Program-made: the position numbers and the translations under genes
Assembly: GCA_910588225.1 (NCBI GenBank)
Contig: CAJUQT010000069.1
Coordinates: 1 to 11,442, forward strand
Source of the DNA: an uncultured Acetatifactor sp.
Lineage (GTDB): Bacteria > Bacillota > Clostridia > Lachnospirales > Lachnospiraceae
Length of the DNA stretch: 11,442 nucleotides
Direction of reading: 5' to 3'
Shown here: positions 1-6,262 of the stretch, piece by piece
Layout of the letters: the number at the start of each line of letters is the position of its first letter
Numbering within the stretch: the stretch's first letter is position 1
The notes under the pieces: generated by a model
Told to the model about the DNA's origin: nothing
The model's input: the letters and a program-made list of their open reading frames with translations, nothing else
The model's database searches: none

Positions 1-19
1 CCGGAGGGGTTAAAGTTAG

Positions 20-40
20 ACCCCCATTTGAAATGGGGGT
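20..40. repeat. Palindromic hairpin, 10-bp arms around one base
   Basis: The arm ACCCCCATTT (20-29) and its exact reverse complement AAATGGGGGT (31-40) flank a single G. As RNA this would fold with about 8 paired bases and a short loop. Short outer matches TTAG (16-19) and CTAA (43-46) lie on either side. No T-run follows, so it is not a typical intrinsic terminator. It sits at the window edge upstream of a decayed nuclease gene and might be the end of a mobile element lying mostly outside the window, but no transposase is visible here. The rest of 1-122 shows no gene. Confidence 0.6.
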
Positions 41-122
41 TGCTAATTTGAAGTATTCCCTATGAATTATATGGATTGTACCATCTCAGTCAGCTGTTTG
101 TAAAGCAGATTTTATATGGGTG

Positions 123-915
123 ATGGAGTGGAAAGGACGGCAATTCAATGGCATCCAGGATTTTACGGTGCGGCGGAGATCGAGCTTATTGTGAACAAGG
201 ATGTGCTGGAATTTCAGCGGGAGTACAATCTGAGTAAGGAACCCCTGCGGATGGATCTGCAGACGACTATTACAAGACAATAGGCTATGCATGTCTGTAT
301 AAAGGACTGGGGAACACTGTAAATCAGATTCCCGCGGAGGCGTTGACACTGTCGATTTTCCGTGAGAGTTATCCAAGGGAGCTGTTTGAAGCCTTGAAAG
401 AGTCCGGCAGTATGGTGGAGGAGAAGTATCCGGGCATTTACTATATCCGTGGGAATATACTTTTTGACACGCAGATTATTGTGACAGGCCGTTTGAGTCA
501 GGAGCTGCACAGCGGCCTGAGGATTCTTTCGGGAAATGCACGGGAAGAGGATATCAGGAGATTTCTTATGGAGACACGGCAATTGAAGGAGCCGGGAGAC
601 AGGAATAACGTGGATGCGGTTTTGCAGGTAAGTATTTCCGCAAACCGGGAGTTGTATCAGGAAATCAGGAGGGATTTGGGTATGTGTGAGGCACTGAGAG
701 AACTGATGAAAGATGAAATAGCTATGACGATAGCGGAAGAGAGGGAAAAGGCACTGGCGGAGGGCCGGGAAGAAGGTCGGGAGAAAGGGGCAGACAGCGC
801 CATTTTGTCTGTTATTAAAAATCTGATGGAGACGATGAAATGGACAGCCGATCAGGCGATGGAGGCCATAAAGGTTCCAGTGGGTGATCGGAACAAGTAT
901 GCTTCAAGGCTATAG
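123..915 (+). pseudogene. Decayed Rpn-type PD-(D/E)XK nuclease family gene
   Basis: Three reading frames together spell one member of the Rpn/PD-(D/E)XK nuclease-transposase-like family that is common in Lachnospiraceae. Frame 1, from the ATG at 123, reads MEWKGRQFNGIQDF. It breaks at the T-run 161-164, where one T appears lost. The next frame reads YGAAEIELIVNKDVLEFQ and on to EPLRMDL, then hits a stop at 281-283. Around 256-262 the homology jumps to DDYYKTIGYACLYK in a third frame, which stays open to the TAG at 913-915. In intact relatives roughly 35-40 residues, including the acidic/lysine catalytic core, lie between these two segments, so there is an internal deletion as well as a frameshift. 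The C-terminal part (343-915) retains the usual tail: an EEGREEGREKG charged stretch followed by a helical segment ending NKYASRL. It cannot encode an active nuclease. The size of the deletion is judged from memory of the family, not from an alignment. Confidence 0.8.
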
Positions 916-1007
916 GAGTTGCGGGACCAGTGGCGGAGGCTTCCTGTAGAACGTTAAAAAATAATAGGAATACTTTAATCAAAATCCGCCTTACAGAGGA
1001 AAAAAGA

Positions 1008-1697
1008 ATGCAGGAGAATCGCTACTTTCAGAAAGCACTTTCCGACTTTACCCATGAGACAGCCAGCGGAGGAGCCATACGACATCTTACTGATCTGGGA
1101 TACACGGTGAAGCAGATCAGGGAGCGCCTGGACTTTCCCACGCCCTATGAGAGGGTTCAGAGAGAGGTGTGGGAACGGCTGAAAGAGAATGGGATTATTT
1201 TATCGGAAGAGCCCGGCAGCGGAGGGCGGAAGGAAAGGGTAAATTATATTCAGGAACGGGATCGATTTGGCAGGGCCAGTTTCCGGCGGGTGACGGAGAA
1301 AGAGTGTTCGGAGACAGTGAGCTGCTGGAAAGAGTTATGTATAACCATGACTGCGGATAGAACGCGGGCAGTGGCGGTGTCCGGGAATAAAGGAGCAGGA
1401 AGAGATATATTCGATTTGTTACAGGAGAAGGTCAGGGAAAACGGAGAGGCGTACGCCTATGCGTCCTGTGATTTCGGACTGGCGGCTATGAAAGCATCCG
1501 GACAGCTGCAGGATATGCTTTCAGTCCTGGAAGCAAAGCCCCGGGAGTATGTGGAAGGGCTTCCTTGGGAAAGGCAGAGAGTATATCACAGGATGAATTC
1601 CCGTATGGTGGAGATTCTGACACAGCTCTGCCTGGCAGGTCAGTATCAGGGAGAATGCTTTTTCCTGAAGACAGAAGAGAGAATCAGGATTCAGTAG
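1008..1697 (+). CDS. Hypothetical protein, 229 aa
   Basis: I do not recognise a characterised family. The ATG at 1008 is preceded by AGAGGA (995-1000) at good spacing and follows an AT-rich gap. The same frame stays open upstream to a GTG at 930, but the extra 26 residues (KNNRNTLIKIRLTEEKR and flanks) read like intergenic sequence, so I prefer 1008. The protein is soluble, with no signal peptide or membrane segment. Residues about 20-65 (GGAIRHLTDLGYTVKQIRER to LKENGIIL) look helical and could be a small helix-turn-helix-like module (LGYTVKQIRERLDF, then PTPYERVQREVW). The middle is charged and possibly flexible. The C-terminal half, with the segments DIFDLLQEKVRENGEAYAYA and EGLPWERQRVYHRMN, is predicted to be mixed helical. 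Codon use resembles the neighbours, which supports a real gene. It is followed by a 183-bp gap with its own promoter signals, so it is probably not in the next operon. Confidence 0.7.
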   Translation: MQENRYFQKALSDFTHETASGGAIRHLTDLGYTVKQIRERLDFPTPYERVQREVWERLKENGIILSEEPGSGGRKERVNYIQERDRFGRASFRRVTEKECSETVSCWKELCITMTADRTRAVAVSGNKGAGRDIFDLLQEKVRENGEAYAYASCDFGLAAMKASGQLQDMLSVLEAKPREYVEGLPWERQRVYHRMNSRMVEILTQLCLAGQYQGECFFLKTEERIRIQ

Positions 1698-1710
1698 TAA
1701 CCAAAGCATT

Positions 1711-1759
1711 TTCCGGAAAAGCAGTTTCCTGAGAAAAAGGATAGGAAAATTCCGGAAAA
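1711..1759. promoter_or_regulatory. Paired TTCCGGAAAA palindromes, possible operator
   Basis: The palindrome-containing decamer TTCCGGAAAA occurs at 1711-1720 and again at 1750-1759, exactly 39 bp apart in the same orientation. The second copy lies immediately upstream of an extended -10 element (1762-1770), where a regulator would contact or block RNA polymerase. The cognate regulator is unknown, and both copies could be chance in an AG-rich stretch. Confidence 0.3.
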
Positions 1760-1761
1760 TG

Positions 1762-1770
1762 TGGTATACT
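1762..1770 (+). promoter_or_regulatory. Extended -10 promoter for the NYN-LOTUS gene
   Basis: TGG followed by TATACT gives an extended -10 motif (TGn plus five of six matches to TATAAT). No good -35 hexamer is found 16-18 bp upstream, which an extended -10 can tolerate. Transcription would start near 1777, leaving a leader of about 100 nt before the ATG at 1881. Confidence 0.4.
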
Positions 1771-1826
1771 GTCCATGTTTCAAAGGAAAGAGCGATGGTG
1801 ATCGGACGGGGATACGTTTTACATTT

Positions 1827-1842
1827 GCAGAGGAAACTCTGC
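1827..1842 (+). promoter_or_regulatory. 5' UTR hairpin with GAAA tetraloop
   Basis: GCAGAG (1827-1832), loop GAAA, then CTCTGC (1837-1842) form a perfect 6-bp stem capped by a GNRA-class tetraloop in the leader of the NYN-LOTUS gene. It lacks a following T-run, so it is not a terminator. It does not resemble a riboswitch class I know. The tetraloop is a stable RNA fold, but no function is shown. Confidence 0.35.
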
Positions 1843-1880
1843 TTTGGCGGCGGGGGATCTGATATCAGAAAGGGACAGTT

Positions 1881-2867
1881 ATGGAAGAAATTACGGAATC
1901 CATCTCTAATGAGAAAATGCAGTTTGCAGTACTGATAGATGCCGACAATATCAGTTCGAAATACGCGGTGACAATATTTGAAGAGCTTGAGAAATACGGA
2001 ATGACCAGCTATCGGCGCATTTACGGCAACTGGTCGAAGGGAAACGGCTGGTCGGAGGGAATTCTGCTGGAGCATTCTATTATGCCGGTGCAGCAGTTCT
2101 CCTATACCAGCGGGAAGAATGCCACAGATATGGCAATGGTCATTGATGCCATGGATATTCTTTATAAGAACAGAGTACAGGGATTCTGCCTTGTGACCAG
2201 TGACAGTGATTTCACCAGACTTGCCATGCGCCTGCGGGAGGAGAACATGTTCGTGCTGGGCATGGGGGAGTCCAAGACACCTCTGGCGCTGACCAGGGCA
2301 TGCAACAAATTCATTCACCTGAATCTGGTAGCAGAGCAGAATATGGAAGAAAAACAGTCCAAAACCAGTGAAGAAATCGACATGCTGGATGCTGTGTCCG
2401 CGGAGGAGCAGAATGTGACCTCTATCGCTGAGGTGCGGCAGGTGATTTTGGCATTGATTAATGAGAACGGGGGAAGACAGGTAGATTTGGCCCGGCTTGG
2501 GAATCGGCTGAATGATAAGTTTACGGATTTTGATGTGCGGAACTATGGATATTCCAAGCTCAGTACTATGATAGATCAGGAGCTGCCGGATCTGCATATG
2601 AGGAAAATAAGCAATCAGTACTATGTGGAGCGGCGTTCCACGTTGACGAAGGAGGAACTGGAGAAGGAGATCTGCCATATGATTGAGAAGAGTGGTGGTA
2701 TGGTGGAGAATCTGGCCAGTCTGAATGATGAATTGCACAAAAAATATAAGCAGCTCGATTTCAAACAGTTCGGTTACAGCAGGATTTCCAGTTTCCTGCG
2801 CAGCCTGAATTCTGTGACAGTTCATGAAAATGCGGTATCTTTGAAGAACAGGTCTGCAGGAAGATGA
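1881..2867 (+). CDS. NYN domain (PIN-like RNase fold) protein with two LOTUS/OST-HTH domains
   Basis: A 328-residue protein with two parts. Residues about 13-150 are a NYN/LabA-like PIN-fold domain. They carry the acidic residues expected at its metal site: D20 and D22-N23 in LIDADN, D83 and D89 in ATDMAMVIDAMD, and D108 and D110 in TSDSDF. Such domains cut or bind RNA using divalent metal. After a charged linker (about 152-180) come two copies of a winged-helix module of LOTUS/OST-HTH type, at about 182-250 and 256-321. They share the pattern Asp/Gln, then Phe, then GYS followed by a hydrophobic helix (NYGYSKLSTMI and QFGYSRISSFL). In eukaryotes this module binds RNA or Vasa-type helicases, and it recurs with NYN domains in bacteria. 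The inferred role is RNA processing or turnover in the cytoplasm, with unknown substrate. The start at 1881 has an AAAGGGA site about 5 nt upstream. rarA follows after 70 nt in the same direction without a visible promoter or terminator, so the two may be co-transcribed. Confidence 0.85.
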   Translation: MEEITESISNEKMQFAVLIDADNISSKYAVTIFEELEKYGMTSYRRIYGNWSKGNGWSEGILLEHSIMPVQQFSYTSGKNATDMAMVIDAMDILYKNRVQGFCLVTSDSDFTRLAMRLREENMFVLGMGESKTPLALTRACNKFIHLNLVAEQNMEEKQSKTSEEIDMLDAVSAEEQNVTSIAEVRQVILALINENGGRQVDLARLGNRLNDKFTDFDVRNYGYSKLSTMIDQELPDLHMRKISNQYYVERRSTLTKEELEKEICHMIEKSGGMVENLASLNDELHKKYKQLDFKQFGYSRISSFLRSLNSVTVHENAVSLKNRSAGR

Positions 2868-2937
2868 GGAGATGTGTTATCGGATGATTTTATGACAGAA
2901 TTGGCAGTAATAAGTTACAAGACAGGAAAGAAGAGAT

Positions 2938-4275
2938 ATGGACTCCAATATATTTGAGTATATGCGCAGCACCGATATGGAAAAGGAAGCTCCGCTTGCA
3001 GCCAGAATGCGTCCCCGGACGCTGGAGGAGGTGATGGGACAGGAGCATATTATCGGGAAAGATAAGCTGCTGTATCGTGCCATTAAGGCAGACAAGATCA
3101 GTTCCGTTATTTTTTACGGCCCGCCGGGTACGGGCAAGACTACCCTTGCAAAAGTGATTGCGAATACCACCAGCGCGGAATTTACCCAGATTAACGCAAC
3201 GGTTGCCGGGAAAAAGGATATGGAGGAAGTGGTCGCAAAGGCAAAAGAAAGTCAGGGGATGTATGGCAGGCGGACGATTCTCTTTATAGATGAAATACAT
3301 CGCTTTAACAAGGCACAGCAGGATTATCTGCTGCCTTTTGTGGAGGACGGCACACTGATTTTAATCGGTGCCACCACGGAAAATCCTTATTTTGAGGTAA
3401 ACGGTGCGCTTTTGTCCCGCTCCGTCATTTTTGAGCTGAAGCCGATTCCGCGGGAAGCCGTGAGAGAACTTCTGAAGAAGGCGGTATATGATTCGGACAG
3501 AGGAATGGGAGCGTATGAGGCCGCCATTGACGAGGATGCGCTGGATTTCCTGGCGGATATCTCCGGCGGGGATGCCAGACATGCGCTGAATGCCATAGAA
3601 CTGGGCATTATGAGTACAGGGCGGAGTGAGGACGGTAAAATTCACATCACGCTGGATGTGGCTCAGGAATGCATTCAGAAGAAAGCGGTACGCTATGATA
3701 AGGGCGGTGACAATCATTATGACACGATTTCCGCTTTTATCAAAAGTATGCGGGGTTCCGACCCGGATGCGGCGGTTTATTATCTGGCCAGAATGCTGTA
3801 TGCCGGGGAAAGTGTCACTTTTATTGCCAGAAGAATTATGATATGCGCATCGGAGGATGTGGGAAACGCAGATCCGCAGGCACTGTCGGTGGCAGTCAGC
3901 GCTTCTCTGGCGGTGGAGCGCATTGGTATGCCGGAGGCACAGATTATATTGTCTCAGGCTGCCGCTTATGTGGCCTGTGCGCCCAAAAGCAACGCAGCCT
4001 GTCAGGCAGTCGGCCAGGCCAGACAGGAAGTGAAGCGAAGCGGAAATCTCCCGATTCCGCCTCATCTGCAGGACGCGCATTACAAGGGCGCGGCAAAACT
4101 GGGCCGCGGCACAGGGTATCTATATGCTCACGATTATCCCAACCACTATGTAAAGCAGCAATATCTGCCCTATGAATTGAATGGAACAGAGTTTTACAAG
4201 CCCACCGGCAACGGCTATGAGGCGAAAATCCGGGAACATATGCAGAGAATCAGACGGGAAGCAGAAAACACTTAG
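2938..4275 (+). CDS. rarA: Replication-associated recombination protein A (RarA/MgsA AAA+ ATPase)
   Basis: RarA is a clamp-loader-like ATPase that acts at stalled replication forks and with single-stranded DNA binding protein. The 445-residue length is normal for the family. Visible motifs in order are the RarA N-terminal PLAARMRPRTLEEVMGQEHI (19-38), Walker A GPPGTGKTT (61-69), Walker B ILFIDEIHR (114-122, D118-E119), sensor 1 ATTEN (145-149), arginine finger R161 in LLSRS, and sensor 2 GGDAR (210-214). The C-terminal half has the MgsA_C tetramerisation region, including HYDTISAFIKSMRGSDPDAA and RRIMICASEDVGNADP, and ends with the conserved HDYPNHYVKQQYLP segment. The start at 2938 is preceded by AGGAAAGAAG. 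It probably shares a transcript with the NYN-LOTUS gene upstream. Its TAG overlaps the stop of the convergent DUF4364 gene, with no terminator visible between them. Confidence 0.96.
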   Translation: MDSNIFEYMRSTDMEKEAPLAARMRPRTLEEVMGQEHIIGKDKLLYRAIKADKISSVIFYGPPGTGKTTLAKVIANTTSAEFTQINATVAGKKDMEEVVAKAKESQGMYGRRTILFIDEIHRFNKAQQDYLLPFVEDGTLILIGATTENPYFEVNGALLSRSVIFELKPIPREAVRELLKKAVYDSDRGMGAYEAAIDEDALDFLADISGGDARHALNAIELGIMSTGRSEDGKIHITLDVAQECIQKKAVRYDKGGDNHYDTISAFIKSMRGSDPDAAVYYLARMLYAGESVTFIARRIMICASEDVGNADPQALSVAVSASLAVERIGMPEAQIILSQAAAYVACAPKSNAACQAVGQARQEVKRSGNLPIPPHLQDAHYKGAAKLGRGTGYLYAHDYPNHYVKQQYLPYELNGTEFYKPTGNGYEAKIREHMQRIRREAENT

Positions 4276-4790
4276 AAAAGCTGTTCTGTCAGATATTTGT
4301 AGATTTCCTGGTTTTTATGCTGCCAGTTTTCACAGATGGATTCGGCAATTTCTTCTGTGGGAACAGACAGCTTGATATCCACCAGACTGATTCCTCTTTC
4401 TTTTGCCACCAGATGAGTCTCATATTCTCCCGTGCCGGCCCTGTAATAATAGTCTGCCAGCACGGAGACTTCATTGCGGAGAACATATTCGTTTTCCTGA
4501 AAATAAGAATCAATTTCTTCCTTAATAGCATAGTTGATACGGTTCTGAAAAAAGCGCAGCGTTTCCTGCCCTTCCGGCGTTATAGCCAAATGGGTGCGAT
4601 TGCGGATGGTTTCCAGAACAATCATTTTTGCTTCGGCAAGCTCATTGATGACCTGCTGGAGAGTCAGATAATTTGTATATCCTTTTTCCAGAATAAAGTC
4701 GCTGACCTGGGCATTGGTCATGGGAAAATTAACCCTGTTCAGCATATAGAGAACGATTAATTTGTATAATGTTAACGGATCCTGCAGCAT
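4272..4790 (-). CDS. DUF4364 family winged-helix protein
   Basis: A 172-residue protein matching the DUF4364 family of Firmicutes, whose N-terminal half resembles PadR/MarR-type winged helices. The N-terminus MLQDPLTLYKLIVLYML is typical. Residues about 25-56 (TNAQVSDFILEKGYTNYLTL and following helix) form the likely helix-turn-helix, and TIRNRTHLAITPEG (61-74) the wing. The C-terminal part (about 85-172) begins with a long acidic helix (INYAIKEEIDSYF). It then has beta-like segments (NEYVLRNEVSVLADYY) and a stretch ending PTEEIAESICENWQHKNQEI. The frame is open for 16 more codons upstream, but those lie in a repeat element and have no ribosome binding site. The ATG at 4790 has AGAGGA 6 nt upstream, so I chose it. 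A DNA-binding role is inferred; the target is unknown. It lies downstream of the malic enzyme gene on the same strand and was probably once tightly joined to it (see the element at 4816-4908). Confidence 0.88.
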   Translation of the reverse strand: MLQDPLTLYKLIVLYMLNRVNFPMTNAQVSDFILEKGYTNYLTLQQVINELAEAKMIVLETIRNRTHLAITPEGQETLRFFQNRINYAIKEEIDSYFQENEYVLRNEVSVLADYYYRAGTGEYETHLVAKERGISLVDIKLSVPTEEIAESICENWQHKNQEIYKYLTEQLF

Positions 4791-4802
4791 GTGATTCCTC
4801 TT

Positions 4803-4921
4803 ATTATAAGTTCCGCAGTTGCCCTTACAGGCACACATAAGGCAGAAGAATTTCCGAAGGAAAGAGCATCTTCGTAAATTCTCTGCGTGCCTGTAAGTGC
4901 AACAGCTGATTATAAGTTCCG
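4803..4921. mobile_element. 93-bp hairpin element (MITE-like) flanked by a 13-bp direct repeat
   Basis: The 13-mer ATTATAAGTTCCG occurs exactly at 4803-4815 and 4909-4921. Between the copies lie 93 bp (4816-4908) that form one long imperfect inverted repeat. The outer arms 4818-4834 (GTTGCCCTTACAGGCAC) and 4887-4903 pair at 16 of 17 positions. The inner arms 4842-4859 and 4870-4886 pair apart from one bulge and one mismatch. A 10-nt loop lies at 4860-4869. The right copy of the 13-mer covers the last codons and stop of the malic enzyme gene; the left copy lies just upstream of the DUF4364 ribosome binding site. This is the arrangement expected from insertion of a small non-coding inverted-repeat element with target duplication. 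It encodes no protein. It is not a standard terminator, because no T-run follows on either strand. Family unknown. Confidence 0.65.
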
Positions 4922-6076
4922 AATAATATGTGATTTGACAGCGTTTGCCACCACTTCCGCTACCTGGGGGTTAAACGCCTCAGGCATAATGTTGTCTTCA
5001 CTTAGCTCGGCGTCAGGCACCAGGCCGGCAATGGCCTCGGCGGCAGCCAGTTTCATTTCTTCTGTAATCTGTGTGGCCCTGCCCTCCAGAGCACCTTTGA
5101 AGATACCGGGGAAAGCCACCACATTGTTCACCTGATTTGGGAAGTCGCTGCGGCCTGTACCTACCACACGCACTCCTGCGGCCTTTGCTGTATCCGGCAT
5201 AATTTCCGGAACCGGATTTGCCATGGCAAATAAAATGGAGTCATGATTCATGGAAGCTGCCATCTCGGAGGTCACAATGTTTGGTGCGGATACTCCCACG
5301 AAAATGTCCGCACCCTTCAATGCGTCGGCCAGTGTGCCGGTTTCGGCAGCCGGATTGGTTACTTCGGCCATTTTCTCCTGCATCCAGTTCAACCCTTGCG
5401 TTGAATTGGAAATAATGCCTGTTTTATCACACATGATAATGTTCGCGAATCCGTAAGTAAGGAGCAGCTTCGTAATGGCGACACCGGCACTTCCGGCACC
5501 ATTGACTACGACTTTGCAGCTTTCCTTTTTCTTGCCTACGACTTTCAATGCATTGATAATGCCGGCAAGCACTACAATAGCGGTGCCATGCTGATCGTCA
5601 TGAAAAACGGGGATATTCAGAGTGGCTTTCAGCCTTTCTTCTATTTCAAAGCATCTGGGTGCACTGATATCTTCCAGGTTAATACCTCCGAAGCCGGGCG
5701 CAAGCCAAGTGACTGCTTTGATGATTTCTTCGGTGTCCTGGGTGTCCAGACAGATGGGAACCGCGTTGACACCGCCGAATTCTTTAAAGAGAACGGCCTT
5801 TCCCTCCATGACAGGCATGGCGGCGTGAGGGCCGATATTGCCCAGACCCAGAACGGCGCTTCCGTCGGAGATCACAGCCACAGTGTTTGCTTTCATTGTA
5901 TACCGGTAAGCGTCCTCTTTATTTTCTGCAATCTTCCTGCATGGTTCGGCGACTCCCGGCGTGTAGGCTATTGCCAGATCCTCCCGGGACTTAACAGGGG
6001 TTTTGGAGACTGTCTCCAGCTTGCCGTTCCATTTTTCGTGCATTGACAGGGCTTTTTCACTGATAGTCATTTGCAT
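4910..6076 (-). CDS. Malic enzyme, NAD(P)-dependent, small bacterial type
   Basis: The enzyme oxidatively decarboxylates malate to pyruvate and CO2 with reduction of NAD(P), linking C4 acids to pyruvate in the cytoplasm. The 388 residues match the short single-domain form, without the phosphotransacetylase-like extension of MaeB. Motifs are YTPGVAEPC (38-46, catalytic Tyr38), SDGSAVLGLGNIGP (70-83), GKAVLFKEFGG with catalytic Lys93, metal ligands Glu135-Asp136 in INLEDI and Asp161 in FHDDQHGTA, the dinucleotide loop GAGSAG (193-198), and AMANPVPEI in the C-terminal half. An Asp after the second Rossmann strand (IIMCDKTG) may favour NAD over NADP, but this is uncertain. An alternative start at 6070 (MTISEKAL) has AGAGG 7 nt upstream and is also plausible; the upstream ATG at 6076 has AGGA at 7 nt. 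The coding strand is opposite to rho, with which it shares a divergent intergenic region. Its stop codon lies in the right-hand 13-bp repeat of the adjacent hairpin element. Confidence 0.95.
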   Translation of the reverse strand: MQMTISEKALSMHEKWNGKLETVSKTPVKSREDLAIAYTPGVAEPCRKIAENKEDAYRYTMKANTVAVISDGSAVLGLGNIGPHAAMPVMEGKAVLFKEFGGVNAVPICLDTQDTEEIIKAVTWLAPGFGGINLEDISAPRCFEIEERLKATLNIPVFHDDQHGTAIVVLAGIINALKVVGKKKESCKVVVNGAGSAGVAITKLLLTYGFANIIMCDKTGIISNSTQGLNWMQEKMAEVTNPAAETGTLADALKGADIFVGVSAPNIVTSEMAASMNHDSILFAMANPVPEIMPDTAKAAGVRVVGTGRSDFPNQVNNVVAFPGIFKGALEGRATQITEEMKLAAAEAIAGLVPDAELSEDNIMPEAFNPQVAEVVANAVKSHIIRNL

Positions 6077-6106
6077 ACCTCTTTCCTGTGTTCATTCTCT
6101 GGTATC

Positions 6107-6141
6107 ATCATATAATAGTTTGCGGCAATGCGCAAGCACAA
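6107..6141 (-). promoter_or_regulatory. Candidate promoter(s) for the malic enzyme gene
   Basis: On the minus strand, TTGCGC (6130-6135) and TATGAT (6107-6112) are spaced 17 bp apart. An overlapping alternative is TTGTGC (6136-6141) with TATTAT (6112-6117) at 18 bp. Both have weak -35 and good -10 matches. Either would start transcription about 25-30 nt upstream of the ATG at 6076, which fits a short leader. Confidence 0.4.
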
Positions 6142-6170
6142 AAAGCGCTTTGTCTTCCGGCCGGAAGCGC
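6120..6170. repeat. Cluster of palindromes between the divergent malic enzyme and rho genes
   Basis: Three inverted repeats are packed here. TTGCG (6120-6124) pairs with CGCAA (6131-6135). AAAGCGCTTT is at 6142-6151. The perfect 14-bp palindrome CTTCCGGCCGGAAG is at 6154-6167. GCGCTT (6145-6150) can also pair with AAGCGC (6165-6170). They overlap and lie upstream of the minus-strand promoter candidates, so they could be operator sites or a small hairpin. No T-run follows. Function unknown. Confidence 0.4.
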
Positions 6171-6210
6171 AACAGCTCAGACAGGCCGCTGAACCCTTGT
6201 CTTAAATCAG

Positions 6211-6255
6211 TATAATAAAATAGGGCTTCCTATTTTGGACAAAATGTATTATAAT
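6211..6255 (+). promoter_or_regulatory. Candidate -10 elements for rho
   Basis: Two perfect TATAAT hexamers occur at 6211-6216 and 6250-6255 in an AT-rich stretch upstream of rho. The second has TTCCTA, a three-of-six -35 match, 17 bp upstream; the first has no convincing -35. Use of the second would give a leader of about 97 nt starting near 6262, immediately in front of a hairpin. Confidence 0.4.
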
Positions 6256-6262
6256 GATAAAC

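Noticed and set aside
930..1007. GTG-initiated extension of the hypothetical gene
   Set aside because: The extra residues look like translated intergenic DNA, and the ATG at 1008 has a better ribosome binding site.
1521..2825. Long minus-strand open frame (434 codons) opposite the NYN-LOTUS gene
   Set aside because: It is antisense to a gene with clear domains. Its translation is His/Leu/Pro-rich with no recognisable domain, as expected for a shadow frame.
3361..4080. Minus-strand frame of 239 codons opposite rarA
   Set aside because: Shadow of the RarA ATPase gene, with no motifs or ribosome binding site.
4818..4903. The long hairpin read as the malic enzyme terminator
   Set aside because: No T-run follows the hairpin on the minus strand, and the 13-bp flanking direct repeats fit insertion better.
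6141..6153. AAAGCGCTTT as a catabolite-response (cre) site for the malic enzyme
   Set aside because: The outer TG and CA positions of the cre consensus are all mismatched; only the central palindrome agrees.
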